A stretch of 7,187 bases of DNA from Thermoplasmata archaeon (GTDB lineage Archaea > Thermoplasmatota > Thermoplasmata > Lutacidiplasmatales > UBA184), in contig JAKAPG010000083.1 in assembly GCA_021823085.1 (NCBI GenBank), forward strand, positions 1 to 7,187, in the 5' to 3' direction. The stretch's first letter is position 1. Every line of letters begins with the position of its first letter. Below the pieces are notes generated by a model. That model was not told where the DNA came from, searched no databases, and saw nothing but the letters and a program-made list of their open reading frames with translations. The translations under genes were made by a program, and so were the position numbers. Below are positions 1 to 6,582 of the stretch, piece by piece.

Positions 1-186
1 CGCCATACGGTTGGTATCCCACGGTCCCCTCTTCACAGGTCAGATAGCTCTTGGTTCATAGACCCTTCGTTACCCAGAAACTGGTCACGCACCGAAAGCC
101 TGAAGACGGCCCCCGACGCGTTCGACGAACGCCGAGTACCCAGAGTGCAAATCCGGGAACCCATTACCTCACTGCCCCAGGCTCCC

Positions 187-1015
187 ATGGAGATTCGGGA
201 TTGGCGCCTGTTCCTCCTTCCGGAGGAAGGCGATTCTGTCGAGCTCTCCCGAGAGAAAGCGCGGGAGCTCCTCGAGCGACTGGAGCGGCTGGAGAAGGTG
301 GAGAAGGAGAAGGCCGAGCTCGAGGAGCAGTGGGTGGCGTACAAGAAGCGCTACCCGGAGACGGTGGGGGTGAAGTCCGGGAAGCCCTATGCACTGAAGA
401 CCCCGACCGAGCCTCGCCCCTTGGGGGGCAAGCCTGGGGGCTCGCCCCGGCCACCTCCCTCGACTTCGGTCTCGACCCGACGCCATCGATCGGAGGATCT
501 ACCTCCCGCTGACCCACTGTCCGGGGTGCGGGGGGCAGCGACTCAGCGCGGTGCAGGAGACCCGCGCCCGGGTCCTGGAGGATCTTCCCGAACCTTGGAC
601 GGGGGTCACGGAATGCACCCTCGAGCGGAGGTATTGTCGGGACTGCCGCCGGTTGGTGGAGGCGGAGGTCCCGGGCGTGCTGCCGCACGCCCAACTGGGC
701 CTGCGACGGATGCATGCCATCGTCCAGCTGAAGATCCGTCATCGAGTCACGGTGGAACAGATCCATCCCCTGCTCCGGAGCCTCTACGGAGTGTCGGTGA
801 GCGAGGGGGAGGTCCACTCGGTGCTCGAGCAGATGGCCGCCGCCTACGGCCCGGTCTCCGAGCGGTTCCTCGAGAAGATGTGGGAAGCGCCTGCGAAGTA
901 CCTCGACGAGACGCCGTGGTGGGTGAGCGGACAGAGGGCCCACCTCTGGGTGGGGGCGACTCCCACCGAGGCGGTCTACCTCGTGGGCCCGACTCGGGCG
1001 GTCCGGGTGTGGTAG
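187..1015 (+). pseudogene. IS66-family transposase, N-terminal half, frameshifted and truncated
   Basis: This is a remnant of an IS66-type (TnpC) DDE transposase, the enzyme that would cut and join the ends of its insertion element. After an ATG at 187 (a GTG at 145 is an alternative start) there is a charged leucine-zipper-like coiled coil at about 241-350, rich in Glu, Arg and Leu. A basic linker of the GGKPG-ARPGH type follows. The frame then moves by one base at a G5 run (436-440). In the new frame come a zinc-finger-like pair, CPGC (518-529) and CRDC (635-646), a helical region, and KYLDETPWWVSG with the first catalytic Asp at 905-907. The reading ends at TAG 1013-1015. With the shift repaired it is about 275 residues, whereas IS66 transposases are usually near 500. 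The second Asp, the Glu and the C-terminal domain are missing. No terminal inverted repeats were recognised. It is very likely inactive. Confidence 0.85.
436..440 (+). other. Frameshift site in the IS66 remnant (G5 run)
   Basis: Upstream of this run the transposase reads in the frame starting at 187, ending ...LGGKPG. Downstream it reads one base later as ARPGHLPRLR..., followed by the zinc-finger region. Removing one G from CCTGGGGGCTCG restores a continuous GGKPGARPGH, the linker expected in IS66 proteins. The simplest explanation is a single inserted G, either a mutation or a homopolymer sequencing error. Programmed frameshifting is not expected here in IS66. Confidence 0.75.
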
Positions 1016-1296
1016 GGCGCACTACCTCGGTCCCCCTTGCCTCGTACTCCGCACTCAACCGTGCGACGCCGACGTGTCCGCGTAAGGAGATTTTGCGAAG
1101 GACGGAGGCGCTCCGAAGGAACCACCAATCGTGTTGGGCTGGAGCCCTCTGCTTGTGCACACCCGTTTTCGCAAAGCCGGCCCAAAGGGACGGGCTGACC
1201 GCCTCCCGGCTCCGAAGCCAAGCGGGGAAGCACTACGGACGCCGGAAAATCTCGAGGACGAGTAATGAAGCGCTCGCCCCGCCCACTGGGCTCCGA
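1016..1296. other. Gene-free gap with several short hairpins, no recognised RNA family
   Basis: No convincing coding frame was found on either strand between the transposase remnant and the operon promoter. Small perfect or near-perfect hairpins are visible: 1103-1115 (CGGAG/CTCCG, loop GCG), 1136-1147 (GGGC/GCCC, loop TGGA), 1178-1197 (six pairs including one G-U), 1208-1219 (GGCT/AGCC, loop CCGA) and 1251-1262 (CTCG/CGAG, loop AGGA). I compared the stretch from memory with tRNA, RNase P, SRP and riboswitch consensus sequences and saw no match. In DNA this GC-rich, short hairpins arise often by chance. It may include decayed DNA from the mobile element. Confidence 0.4.
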
Positions 1297-1306
1297 TATA
1301 TAAAAG
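1297..1306 (+). promoter_or_regulatory. Archaeal-type TATA box for the Mo-hydroxylase operon
   Basis: TATATAAAAG is a conspicuous AT-only block in very GC-rich surroundings, and it lies 31 bases before the ATG at 1338. Archaeal TATA boxes sit about 25-32 bases upstream of the transcription start. This one would therefore start RNA at about 1326-1330 and leave a leader of only about 8-12 bases. No clear purine-rich BRE precedes it (CTCCGA), which weakens the case somewhat. I see no bacterial TTGACA-like element at a matching distance. No promoter-like sequence was seen inside the operon, so this one probably drives all the genes to 6582 or beyond. Confidence 0.55.
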
Positions 1307-1337
1307 TCGCCGCTAACCGGCTCTCGGAGAGGGGAGA

Positions 1338-1973
1338 ATGAGCTACCCGGGGCCCGCGACGAGCGCTCTGCTCCTGAGCGGAGGCGAGTCGCAGCGCTTC
1401 GGCGGAGAGCCCAAGGCCTTGCTGGATGTGCGAGGAGAACCGGCGATCCTCCGCATGCATCGCATCGTACAGCGATTCGGTCTCGAACCCATCGTCGTGG
1501 CGGAGCCACCCCATCCTACCCCACTCGAGGACCTCGTCTGGAAGCTGGGATGCGAGGTCGTCCATTCCGACCGATCGCTGCGGGGGCGGACCGCTTCCAT
1601 TCAGGAAGGATTGGCCCGTCTCCCGGCAAAGTCGGACGTGCTTTTGTGGCCTGTCGATCATAGCTTCGTCGGGATGGGCACGATCCAGGCGTTGCTGGCG
1701 GCTCGAGACCGTGACCCCGTCGGCCGCTGGTTCGTGCCGAAGCACGAAGGTCGGGGGGGCCATCCCGTGCTCATCGGTCATGAGGTCCTTCCGCGTATCG
1801 CGCTCCTCCAGGACCACCAACCCTTGCGCCATCTTCTCCCCATGCTGGGGCCGCTGGTCGTGAGCGTTCCCGTACCGGATGTGGAGGTTGCGGAACCGAT
1901 TGACACTCCGGAGGCGTACCGGAGAGCCCAGCTGCGCGCCGAGCCGCCGGAGGTGGCATGGACCCACGGTTGA
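1338..1973 (+). CDS. mocA: MocA/MobA-like molybdenum cofactor nucleotidyltransferase
   Basis: A 211-residue protein of the NTP-transferase (MobA-like, GT-A fold) family. Such proteins join CMP or GMP to molybdopterin, giving the dinucleotide cofactor used by molybdenum hydroxylases; it would act in the cytoplasm. The N-terminal nucleotide-binding loop is LLLSGGESQRFGGEPKALL (residues 11-29), with Lys26 as the usual conserved lysine. PVDH (105-108) supplies the metal-binding Asp107. RGGHP (139-143) and IDTPEAY (188-194) are typical of the MocA branch. It is the first gene of the operon. A purine-rich GGAGAGGGGAG (1326-1336) precedes the ATG. Its end overlaps xdhC by 16 bases. MocA-type enzymes next to xdhC and hydroxylase genes normally make the cytosine dinucleotide. 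The Gly-Gly in the loop is closer to MobA (LAGG) than to MocA (TAAG), so the nucleotide is not settled. Confidence 0.85.
   Translation: MSYPGPATSALLLSGGESQRFGGEPKALLDVRGEPAILRMHRIVQRFGLEPIVVAEPPHPTPLEDLVWKLGCEVVHSDRSLRGRTASIQEGLARLPAKSDVLLWPVDHSFVGMGTIQALLAARDRDPVGRWFVPKHEGRGGHPVLIGHEVLPRIALLQDHQPLRHLLPMLGPLVVSVPVPDVEVAEPIDTPEAYRRAQLRAEPPEVAWTHG
1949..1956 (+). promoter_or_regulatory. Shine-Dalgarno of xdhC, unusually close to its start
   Basis: GGAGGTGG lies inside the end of the nucleotidyltransferase gene. Its GGAGG core ends only 4 bases before the ATG at 1958, shorter than the usual 5-9. The next in-frame start candidates (TTG 1970, ATG 1994) fit this site no better. ATG 1958 is therefore kept, with coupling to the upstream gene likely. 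Confidence 0.5.
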
Positions 1974-2803
1974 CTCGAGAGGCACTGCACTTGATGGACG
2001 CCCATCAGCCGTTCGTGCAAGCCATGGTCGTGCGGGTCCGCGGCAGCGCTCCGGGTAAGCCCGGCGCCACCATGCTCGTCCGCTCGGACGGCAGTTTCGA
2101 AGGCACCATCGGGGGGGCCGCGCTGGAAGAGCAGGTCAAGCAGGCGTGCCGAAGAGCGTTCGAACTGCGTCGTGGCGACCTCCTTCACTTTGACCTGGCC
2201 GCATGGAAGCCCGGAGGAATCTCGAGCCTCTGCGGCGGCAGCGTGGACATCGCCATCGACTACACTCCCGCCCGGCCGAACTTGCTCCTGTGGGGCGGGG
2301 GCCATGTTGCGAAGGCGATTGCCGACCTCCTCCCGGCCTTGGACTTTACCTACAGCGTTGCGGACGATCGCCCCGAGTGGGTGGGGGCCGACCGTTTTTC
2401 GGCGGCGGAAAGACGGGAGGTCATCGAGCCGTCGCGGCTCTGGGAACGGTTCGAGCCGACGGCATTCACGCATCTGTACCTGCTCGGATACGATACGCAG
2501 AAGGACCTCGAGGTCCTCCGAGCCTGCTCCGGACGGTTCCCGGGCGCGATCGGGCTGATTGCGAGCGCCTCGAAACGCGAGCGCATGTTTGCCCAGCTCC
2601 GCGCGGCGGGCTGGACTTGCGGAGCGGCCCGGCGCATTCGATCGCCTGTCGGATTATCCCTCGGCGCCGAGAGTCCGGCCGAAATCGCCATCAGTGTCGT
2701 GGGAGAGCTCGTCCAAGAGCAGCAACCCGACCGGCACGCGAACCGTTCGTCGACGACCCTCGCTGAGGAGGTGGAGTCCGGTGTCTCGCGACCGACCGCT
2801 TGA
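1958..2803 (+). CDS. xdhC: XdhC/CoxI-family molybdenum hydroxylase maturation protein
   Basis: A 281-residue cytoplasmic chaperone of the XdhC/CoxI family. Characterised members bind the molybdenum cofactor, help to give it the terminal sulfido ligand and hand it to the partner hydroxylase. The N-terminal XdhC domain shows GSAPGKPGATMLV (29-41), GTIGG (49-53) and LCGG (91-94), with Cys92 at the family's conserved cysteine. The C-terminal Rossmann-like domain begins with LLLWGGGHVAKA (109-120) and ends in SPVGLSLGAESPAEIAISVV (229-248), a strong family signature. The last 30 or so residues are polar and look dispensable; they overlap the ribosome binding site and GTG start of the next gene by 23 bases. 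Its place directly before the three enzyme subunits implies that it serves this enzyme. Confidence 0.9.
   Translation: MDPRLTREALHLMDAHQPFVQAMVVRVRGSAPGKPGATMLVRSDGSFEGTIGGAALEEQVKQACRRAFELRRGDLLHFDLAAWKPGGISSLCGGSVDIAIDYTPARPNLLLWGGGHVAKAIADLLPALDFTYSVADDRPEWVGADRFSAAERREVIEPSRLWERFEPTAFTHLYLLGYDTQKDLEVLRACSGRFPGAIGLIASASKRERMFAQLRAAGWTCGAARRIRSPVGLSLGAESPAEIAISVVGELVQEQQPDRHANRSSTTLAEEVESGVSRPTA
2767..2773 (+). promoter_or_regulatory. Shine-Dalgarno that sets the GTG start of the [2Fe-2S] subunit
   Basis: GGAGGTG, within a longer purine run GAGGAGGTGGAG (2765-2776), lies 9 bases (from the GGAGG core) before GTG 2781. It is a full match to the anti-SD core shared by archaea and bacteria. 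It supports starting at 2781, not at the upstream ATG 2559, which would add 74 residues with no resemblance to the family. Confidence 0.7.
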
Positions 2804-3254
2804 ACTCACGGTCAACGACCAACCTGTGGAGTCCGCCGCGCCCGAGGAACGCATCCTACTCGACTTCTTACGGGAGGACCTTGAGCTGGTCGGCACGAAG
2901 CGGGGGTGCGACCTGGGGACCTGCGGCTGCTGTACGGTCTGGGTCGACGGCCGACCAACACTGAGCTGCCTTACGCTTGCTCACCTTGTGAAGGGCCGTT
3001 CAGTCACGACGATCGAGGGACTCGCTCCACCGACCCGGCTGACCGCACTCCAGCGCGCCTTTGTTGAGCATGGAGCGACCCAGTGCGGCTTCTGCACGCC
3101 AGGGTTCATCATGACCGCCAGCGCCCTTCTCCGCGACCATCCTCACCCCAGCCGGCCGCAGATCCTTCGAGTGATCGGAGGGAACCTCTGCCGCTGCACC
3201 GGCTACACGAAGATCATCGAGGCGATCGAGGCGGTGGCGCGGGAATCGACCTGA
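2781..3254 (+). CDS. hcrC: Molybdenum hydroxylase [2Fe-2S] subunit (4-hydroxybenzoyl-CoA reductase gamma type)
   Basis: A 157-residue iron-sulfur subunit that carries electrons between the molybdenum centre and the flavin. The first half is a plant-type ferredoxin domain. Its ligands are C43, C48, C51 and C63 in CDLGTCGCC...LSC; C50 is an extra non-ligand cysteine. The second half is the four-helix [2Fe-2S] domain, with ligands C102 and C105 in QCGFCTPG and C137 and C139 in NLCRCTGY. Both clusters are intact and the length is normal for the CoxS/HcrC family. The start is GTG, chosen because it follows a strong Shine-Dalgarno and because homology begins just after it (LELTVNDQPVE). The stop shares its A with the next ATG (TGATG at 3252-3256), so translation is probably coupled. 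The family is certain. The hcrC name rests on the neighbouring FAD subunit. Confidence 0.92.
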   Translation: MSRDRPLELTVNDQPVESAAPEERILLDFLREDLELVGTKRGCDLGTCGCCTVWVDGRPTLSCLTLAHLVKGRSVTTIEGLAPPTRLTALQRAFVEHGATQCGFCTPGFIMTASALLRDHPHPSRPQILRVIGGNLCRCTGYTKIIEAIEAVAREST

Positions 3255-5593
3255 TGGCGAGCCCGACTCCCCCTTCGCCGACCGGCCCGTTCCGATTGCT
3301 GGGCCACCGTATCCCGTACGTGGAAGGGCCGCTCAAGGTCACGGGCCGGGCGGAGTACACCGACGACCTGCGTCGCCCGGGCATGCTGGTAGGCAAGCTC
3401 CTGCGGAGCCCGTGGCCCCACGCTCGCCTTCTGTCTATCGACACTCGCCGGGCGCGCGCGATGCCCGGTGTGGTGACGGTTCTCACGGGCGAGCGGTATC
3501 CCACGCCTTTTGGGGTACTGCCCATCACCCACGACGAGACGGCGATCGCGGTCGGTAAGGCCCGCTACATCGGCGACATCCTCGCCGCGGTGGCCGCCGT
3601 CGACGAGCTCACCGCCGAGCGGGCGTTGACCGCCATCGAGTTCCACATCGAGCCGCTGCCCGAGTATGCCGACCCGCGCGTCGGTGCGGAGCCCGTCGCC
3701 GAGCCGATCCACGCTCCCGGACTTCGCGGGAGCAACGTGCAGAAAGAAGTCGTACAGCACTTCGGGGATGTCGACGCAGCGTTCGCCCAGGCAGCCTTCA
3801 CGGCCCGGGTGCGCTGCCGCTTCGCGGGTGTGACCCATGCCTTTACCGAGCCCCTGGTCACCCTCGCCGAAGCGACTCCCGACGGTCGATTGACGGTGTA
3901 CAGCGCCACCCAGGTTCCGCACTATCTCCACCGCACCCTCAGCGAGGTTCTGCACCTTCCCATGCATCGTATCCGGGTCGTGAAGCCCGAGGTCGGGGGC
4001 GGGTTCGGGGGGAAGTCCGACCCCTTGCCGCACGAGATCGCGTGCGCCGCGCTGTCACTCGAAACCGGTCGGCCGGTCAAAATGCTGCTCGACCGTGAGG
4101 AGATTTTTTACACCAACCACGGCCGTCATCCCACGGAGAACGTGGTTCGGATCGCGATGGACCGCGATGGACACCTACTCGCCTACGACATCGAGGCGCT
4201 CCTCGAGGGCGGAGCGTGGAGCTCGTTCGGGACCGTGACGACGTACTACAACGGAGTCCTCGCCATGGGGCCCTACCGGGTTCCGAACTTTCGCTATCGC
4301 GGCCGTCGGGTGTACACGAACCGGCCGCCTTCCGGAGCGATGCGAGCCCACGGAGGGACCAACATCCGCTACTCCATCGAGGTGGCCCTCGACGAGCTGG
4401 CGGAGCACGCGCAGCTCGATCCCTTCGACCTGCGCTCGCGCAACGCACTGCCCCCATGCTCCACTACCATCAACCAGTTTCGGATCACCTCGACCTCCTT
4501 CCTGCGCTGCTTGGACGCCGCGCGGCGCGCGAGCGAATGGGACACGAAATTCCGCTGTCTTCCGTACGGCCGAGGCGTTGGCCTCGGCTGCGGGTTCTAC
4601 ATCTCGGGATCCAACAGCCCCATTCACTTCACGCCGGTCATGCCGCAGTCGACCGTGCACCTCAAGATCGACATGGACGGCGGGATCACGGTTCACTCCA
4701 TGCAGGCCGACATCGGACAAGGCTCGAACACACTGCTCGCCGCGATCGTAGCCGAAGTGCTCGGTGCGGATCTGGATCGCGTGCATGTGCAACGGGTGGA
4801 CTCGGACGTGAGCCCGATCGACATCGGGAGCTACTCGAGCCGGGTGACGTTCATGATGGGCAATGCCGCCCGAAGGGCCGCGGAGGAGATCCGCGCACGC
4901 CTCGTGAACGCGGCGGCCGAACTCCTGCGTCGGCCTCCTTCGGAACTGCGTGTGGGCCACGAACGGATCGAAGTGGCCGACCAACCCCAGGTGGCGGTGA
5001 GCTTCTTGGATGCCCTCCACAAGGCCATGGAGAACTCGGGAGCCCTCACGGCGTCAGGATCCTTTTCGACCCAGAAGCTCGGGGGAGACTTCAAGGGAGC
5101 TCGGGCGGGAACCGCGCCCGCGTATTCGTTCGCCGCATACGTCGCCCAGGTTCGGGTCGATTCGGAAACGGGGATGGTGACGGTCGAGAAGGTCTGGGCC
5201 GCCTTCGATTGCGGTCGCGCCCTGAACCGCCTCGCCGTGGAAGGGCAGATCGAAGGCGCGATCCACATGGGCCTCGGCCAGCTGCTCAGCGAGACGATGA
5301 ATTACCGAGCCTCGCGCCTCATGAACCCCGCCCTGCTCGACTACAAGATCCTCGCGCCGGACCAGATGCCCGAGGTCGAGGTGCTGCTGGTGGGGGAGGA
5401 CGACCCCGAGGGTCCGTTTGGCGCCAAGGAGGCGGGCGAGGGGCCGCTTGTCGCCACGTTGCCCGCCGTGGCGAACGCGATCTATGATGCGGTCGGCGTT
5501 CGCTGCCGGGAGCTTCCGGTCACCCCGGACCGGCTGGAGCGTCTCGTGCGCGCTCGGCGAGCCGAAGGATATGCATGGAAGGAGGACCGCTGA
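3254..5593 (+). CDS. hcrA: Molybdopterin-binding large subunit, 4-hydroxybenzoyl-CoA reductase alpha type
   Basis: A 779-residue catalytic subunit of the xanthine oxidase family that holds the molybdenum-molybdopterin dinucleotide and the substrate site. An N-terminal a/b hammerhead domain begins near GPLKVTGRAEYTDD (25-38). Two molybdopterin-binding domains follow. GGGFGGK (248-254) is the classic cofactor loop, GCGFYISGSNSP starts at 445, IGQGS (487-491) has the conserved Gln489, and SYSSRVTFMMGNA starts at 526. Near the C-terminus, GAKEAGEGP (723-731) carries the expected active-site Glu729, so the enzyme looks intact. There is no signal peptide, which implies a cytoplasmic enzyme. The CoxL-type AYRCSFR active-site loop of CO dehydrogenase was not found. 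Start 3254 overlaps the preceding stop (TGATG). An open frame runs back to 3083, but those 57 residues are an out-of-frame shadow of hcrC. The substrate (4-hydroxybenzoyl-CoA or a related thioester) is inferred from the partner FAD subunit. Confidence 0.9.
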   Translation: MASPTPPSPTGPFRLLGHRIPYVEGPLKVTGRAEYTDDLRRPGMLVGKLLRSPWPHARLLSIDTRRARAMPGVVTVLTGERYPTPFGVLPITHDETAIAVGKARYIGDILAAVAAVDELTAERALTAIEFHIEPLPEYADPRVGAEPVAEPIHAPGLRGSNVQKEVVQHFGDVDAAFAQAAFTARVRCRFAGVTHAFTEPLVTLAEATPDGRLTVYSATQVPHYLHRTLSEVLHLPMHRIRVVKPEVGGGFGGKSDPLPHEIACAALSLETGRPVKMLLDREEIFYTNHGRHPTENVVRIAMDRDGHLLAYDIEALLEGGAWSSFGTVTTYYNGVLAMGPYRVPNFRYRGRRVYTNRPPSGAMRAHGGTNIRYSIEVALDELAEHAQLDPFDLRSRNALPPCSTTINQFRITSTSFLRCLDAARRASEWDTKFRCLPYGRGVGLGCGFYISGSNSPIHFTPVMPQSTVHLKIDMDGGITVHSMQADIGQGSNTLLAAIVAEVLGADLDRVHVQRVDSDVSPIDIGSYSSRVTFMMGNAARRAAEEIRARLVNAAAELLRRPPSELRVGHERIEVADQPQVAVSFLDALHKAMENSGALTASGSFSTQKLGGDFKGARAGTAPAYSFAAYVAQVRVDSETGMVTVEKVWAAFDCGRALNRLAVEGQIEGAIHMGLGQLLSETMNYRASRLMNPALLDYKILAPDQMPEVEVLLVGEDDPEGPFGAKEAGEGPLVATLPAVANAIYDAVGVRCRELPVTPDRLERLVRARRAEGYAWKEDR
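5581..5585 (+). promoter_or_regulatory. Shine-Dalgarno that sets the start of the FAD subunit
   Basis: GGAGG, within GGAAGGAGGA and inside the end of hcrA, lies 7 bases before ATG 5593, which overlaps the hcrA stop as TGATG. An earlier in-frame ATG at 5575 has only a weak purine stretch before it and would add six residues outside the family's usual start. ATG 5593 is preferred. Confidence 0.7.
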
Positions 5594-6582
5594 TGCACCT
5601 CGACCCCTTCGAACTCCACCAGCCGGCCACGGTGGATGAGGCCCTCTGCATCTACCGCGATCATGCGGGCGACGCGGACTACCTCGCGGGCGGGACCGAC
5701 CTACTCCCGAACTACAAGATGCACCTCAACCTGCGTCGTCATCTCATTGCTCTCGGTGGGATTCCCGAGCTGGGAGGGATCGCGCTCGGGCGATTGGGGT
5801 CGATGACACGGCTTGCCGACCTCGAAGGCTCGGGGCCTGTCGCGGGGGCCTACCCCGGGGTAGCCGAAGCGGTGGCCGAGGTCGCTACGCCGCTGGTCCG
5901 TGCGAGCGGAACGGTCGGCGGGAACCTGATGCTGGAGACCCGGTGCTTCTTCTTCAACCAGAGCCGCTTCTGGCGTGCGAGCCTGGGCTACTGCCTGAAG
6001 GCGGAGGGAGCTGTCTGCCACGTCGTCCCCCAGAAGGAGAAGTGCTACGCCACGTTCAGCGGGGACCTCGCCCCCGCCCTCGCCGTACTGGACGCCGAGG
6101 TCGAGGTCGCCACGGACCGGGGACGGACCCGGATCCCGCTCATCGACCTCTACGACCTTCGCGGCGACGGGATCCGTCGTCACACGCTGCCTCCGAGCGC
6201 TATCGTAGTTGCCGTGCACCTTCCGCCGATTGCCCGTCAGCGATTGGGGACGTACCGCAAGCTCCGGATCCGGCCCGCCTTCGACTTTCCCGAGCTGGGC
6301 GTCGCGGTGGCAGTGCGTTTCGAGGGTTCCTCGGTGGCCGAGCTTCGGGTCGCAGTGGGCGGCCTCGAGACGGCTCCTCGTCGCTTCGATGAGCTCACGG
6401 ACCCGCTCGCCGGCCAGCAGCTCACGGAGGAACGAATCCGGGAACTCGCCGGCGCCATCACGCGCTCGGTGAGGCCGGTCTACAACACGTTCCTTCCTCC
6501 TGACTACCGGCGCCGGATGACGGGGGTGTTCGTACGTCGCGCGCTCGTCGATTTGGCACCCGCGTCCAGCGCCGCCGCATGA
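5593..6582 (+). CDS. hcrB: FAD subunit with extra [4Fe-4S] loop, 4-hydroxybenzoyl-CoA reductase beta type
   Basis: A 329-residue flavoprotein subunit of the CoxM/HcrB family. FAD-binding motifs are LAGGTDLLPN (31-40) and ASGTVGGNLML (104-114), followed by the usual C-terminal CO-dehydrogenase flavoprotein domain (about 215-320). Between them lies an insertion of about 40 residues with four cysteines, C118, C134, C142 and C151, in the context RCFFFNQSRFWR, LGYCLKAEG, VCHVVP and KCYATFSGDLAPAL. Spacing is 16/8/9, as I recall for the [4Fe-4S] ligands of the Thauera aromatica enzyme (C122, C138, C146, C155). Ordinary CoxM-type subunits lack this loop. In the known enzyme it lets electrons from ferredoxin enter for reductive removal of a phenolic hydroxyl. 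Its presence is the main reason for naming this a 4-hydroxybenzoyl-CoA reductase-type complex. The stop overlaps the next start codons (ATGATG at 6579-6584). Confidence 0.9.
   Translation: MHLDPFELHQPATVDEALCIYRDHAGDADYLAGGTDLLPNYKMHLNLRRHLIALGGIPELGGIALGRLGSMTRLADLEGSGPVAGAYPGVAEAVAEVATPLVRASGTVGGNLMLETRCFFFNQSRFWRASLGYCLKAEGAVCHVVPQKEKCYATFSGDLAPALAVLDAEVEVATDRGRTRIPLIDLYDLRGDGIRRHTLPPSAIVVAVHLPPIARQRLGTYRKLRIRPAFDFPELGVAVAVRFEGSSVAELRVAVGGLETAPRRFDELTDPLAGQQLTEERIRELAGAITRSVRPVYNTFLPPDYRRRMTGVFVRRALVDLAPASSAAA

Noticed and set aside
1..186. Left edge before the transposase remnant
   Set aside because: It is open in more than one frame but without recognisable motifs. No tRNA, promoter or IS terminal repeat could be supported.
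164..943. Long minus-strand open frame opposite the transposase remnant
   Set aside because: It reads as Arg/Pro-rich low-complexity sequence, and the plus strand there has clear IS66 motifs. Such antisense frames are expected in GC-rich DNA. The same reasoning removes the long minus-strand frames opposite the operon genes (for example 4175-5020 and 5701-6867).
1011..1026. GGTAG/CTACC inverted repeat at the end of the transposase frame
   Set aside because: It is only five pairs with no T-tract and no partner at the left side of the remnant, so it cannot be called a terminator or an element end.
145..1341. Single 398-residue open frame spanning the transposase remnant and the gap
   Set aside because: Only its first third (to about 440) matches IS66. 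After the G5 run it leaves the coding frame and becomes Arg/Gly/Pro-rich shadow sequence.
2559..2780. Upstream extension of the [2Fe-2S] subunit
   Set aside because: It overlaps the C-terminal domain of xdhC in another frame and has no family resemblance. GTG 2781 has a strong Shine-Dalgarno.
3083..3253. 57-residue N-terminal extension of the large subunit
   Set aside because: It is an Arg/His-rich shadow of the [2Fe-2S] gene. Family homology starts after ATG 3254.
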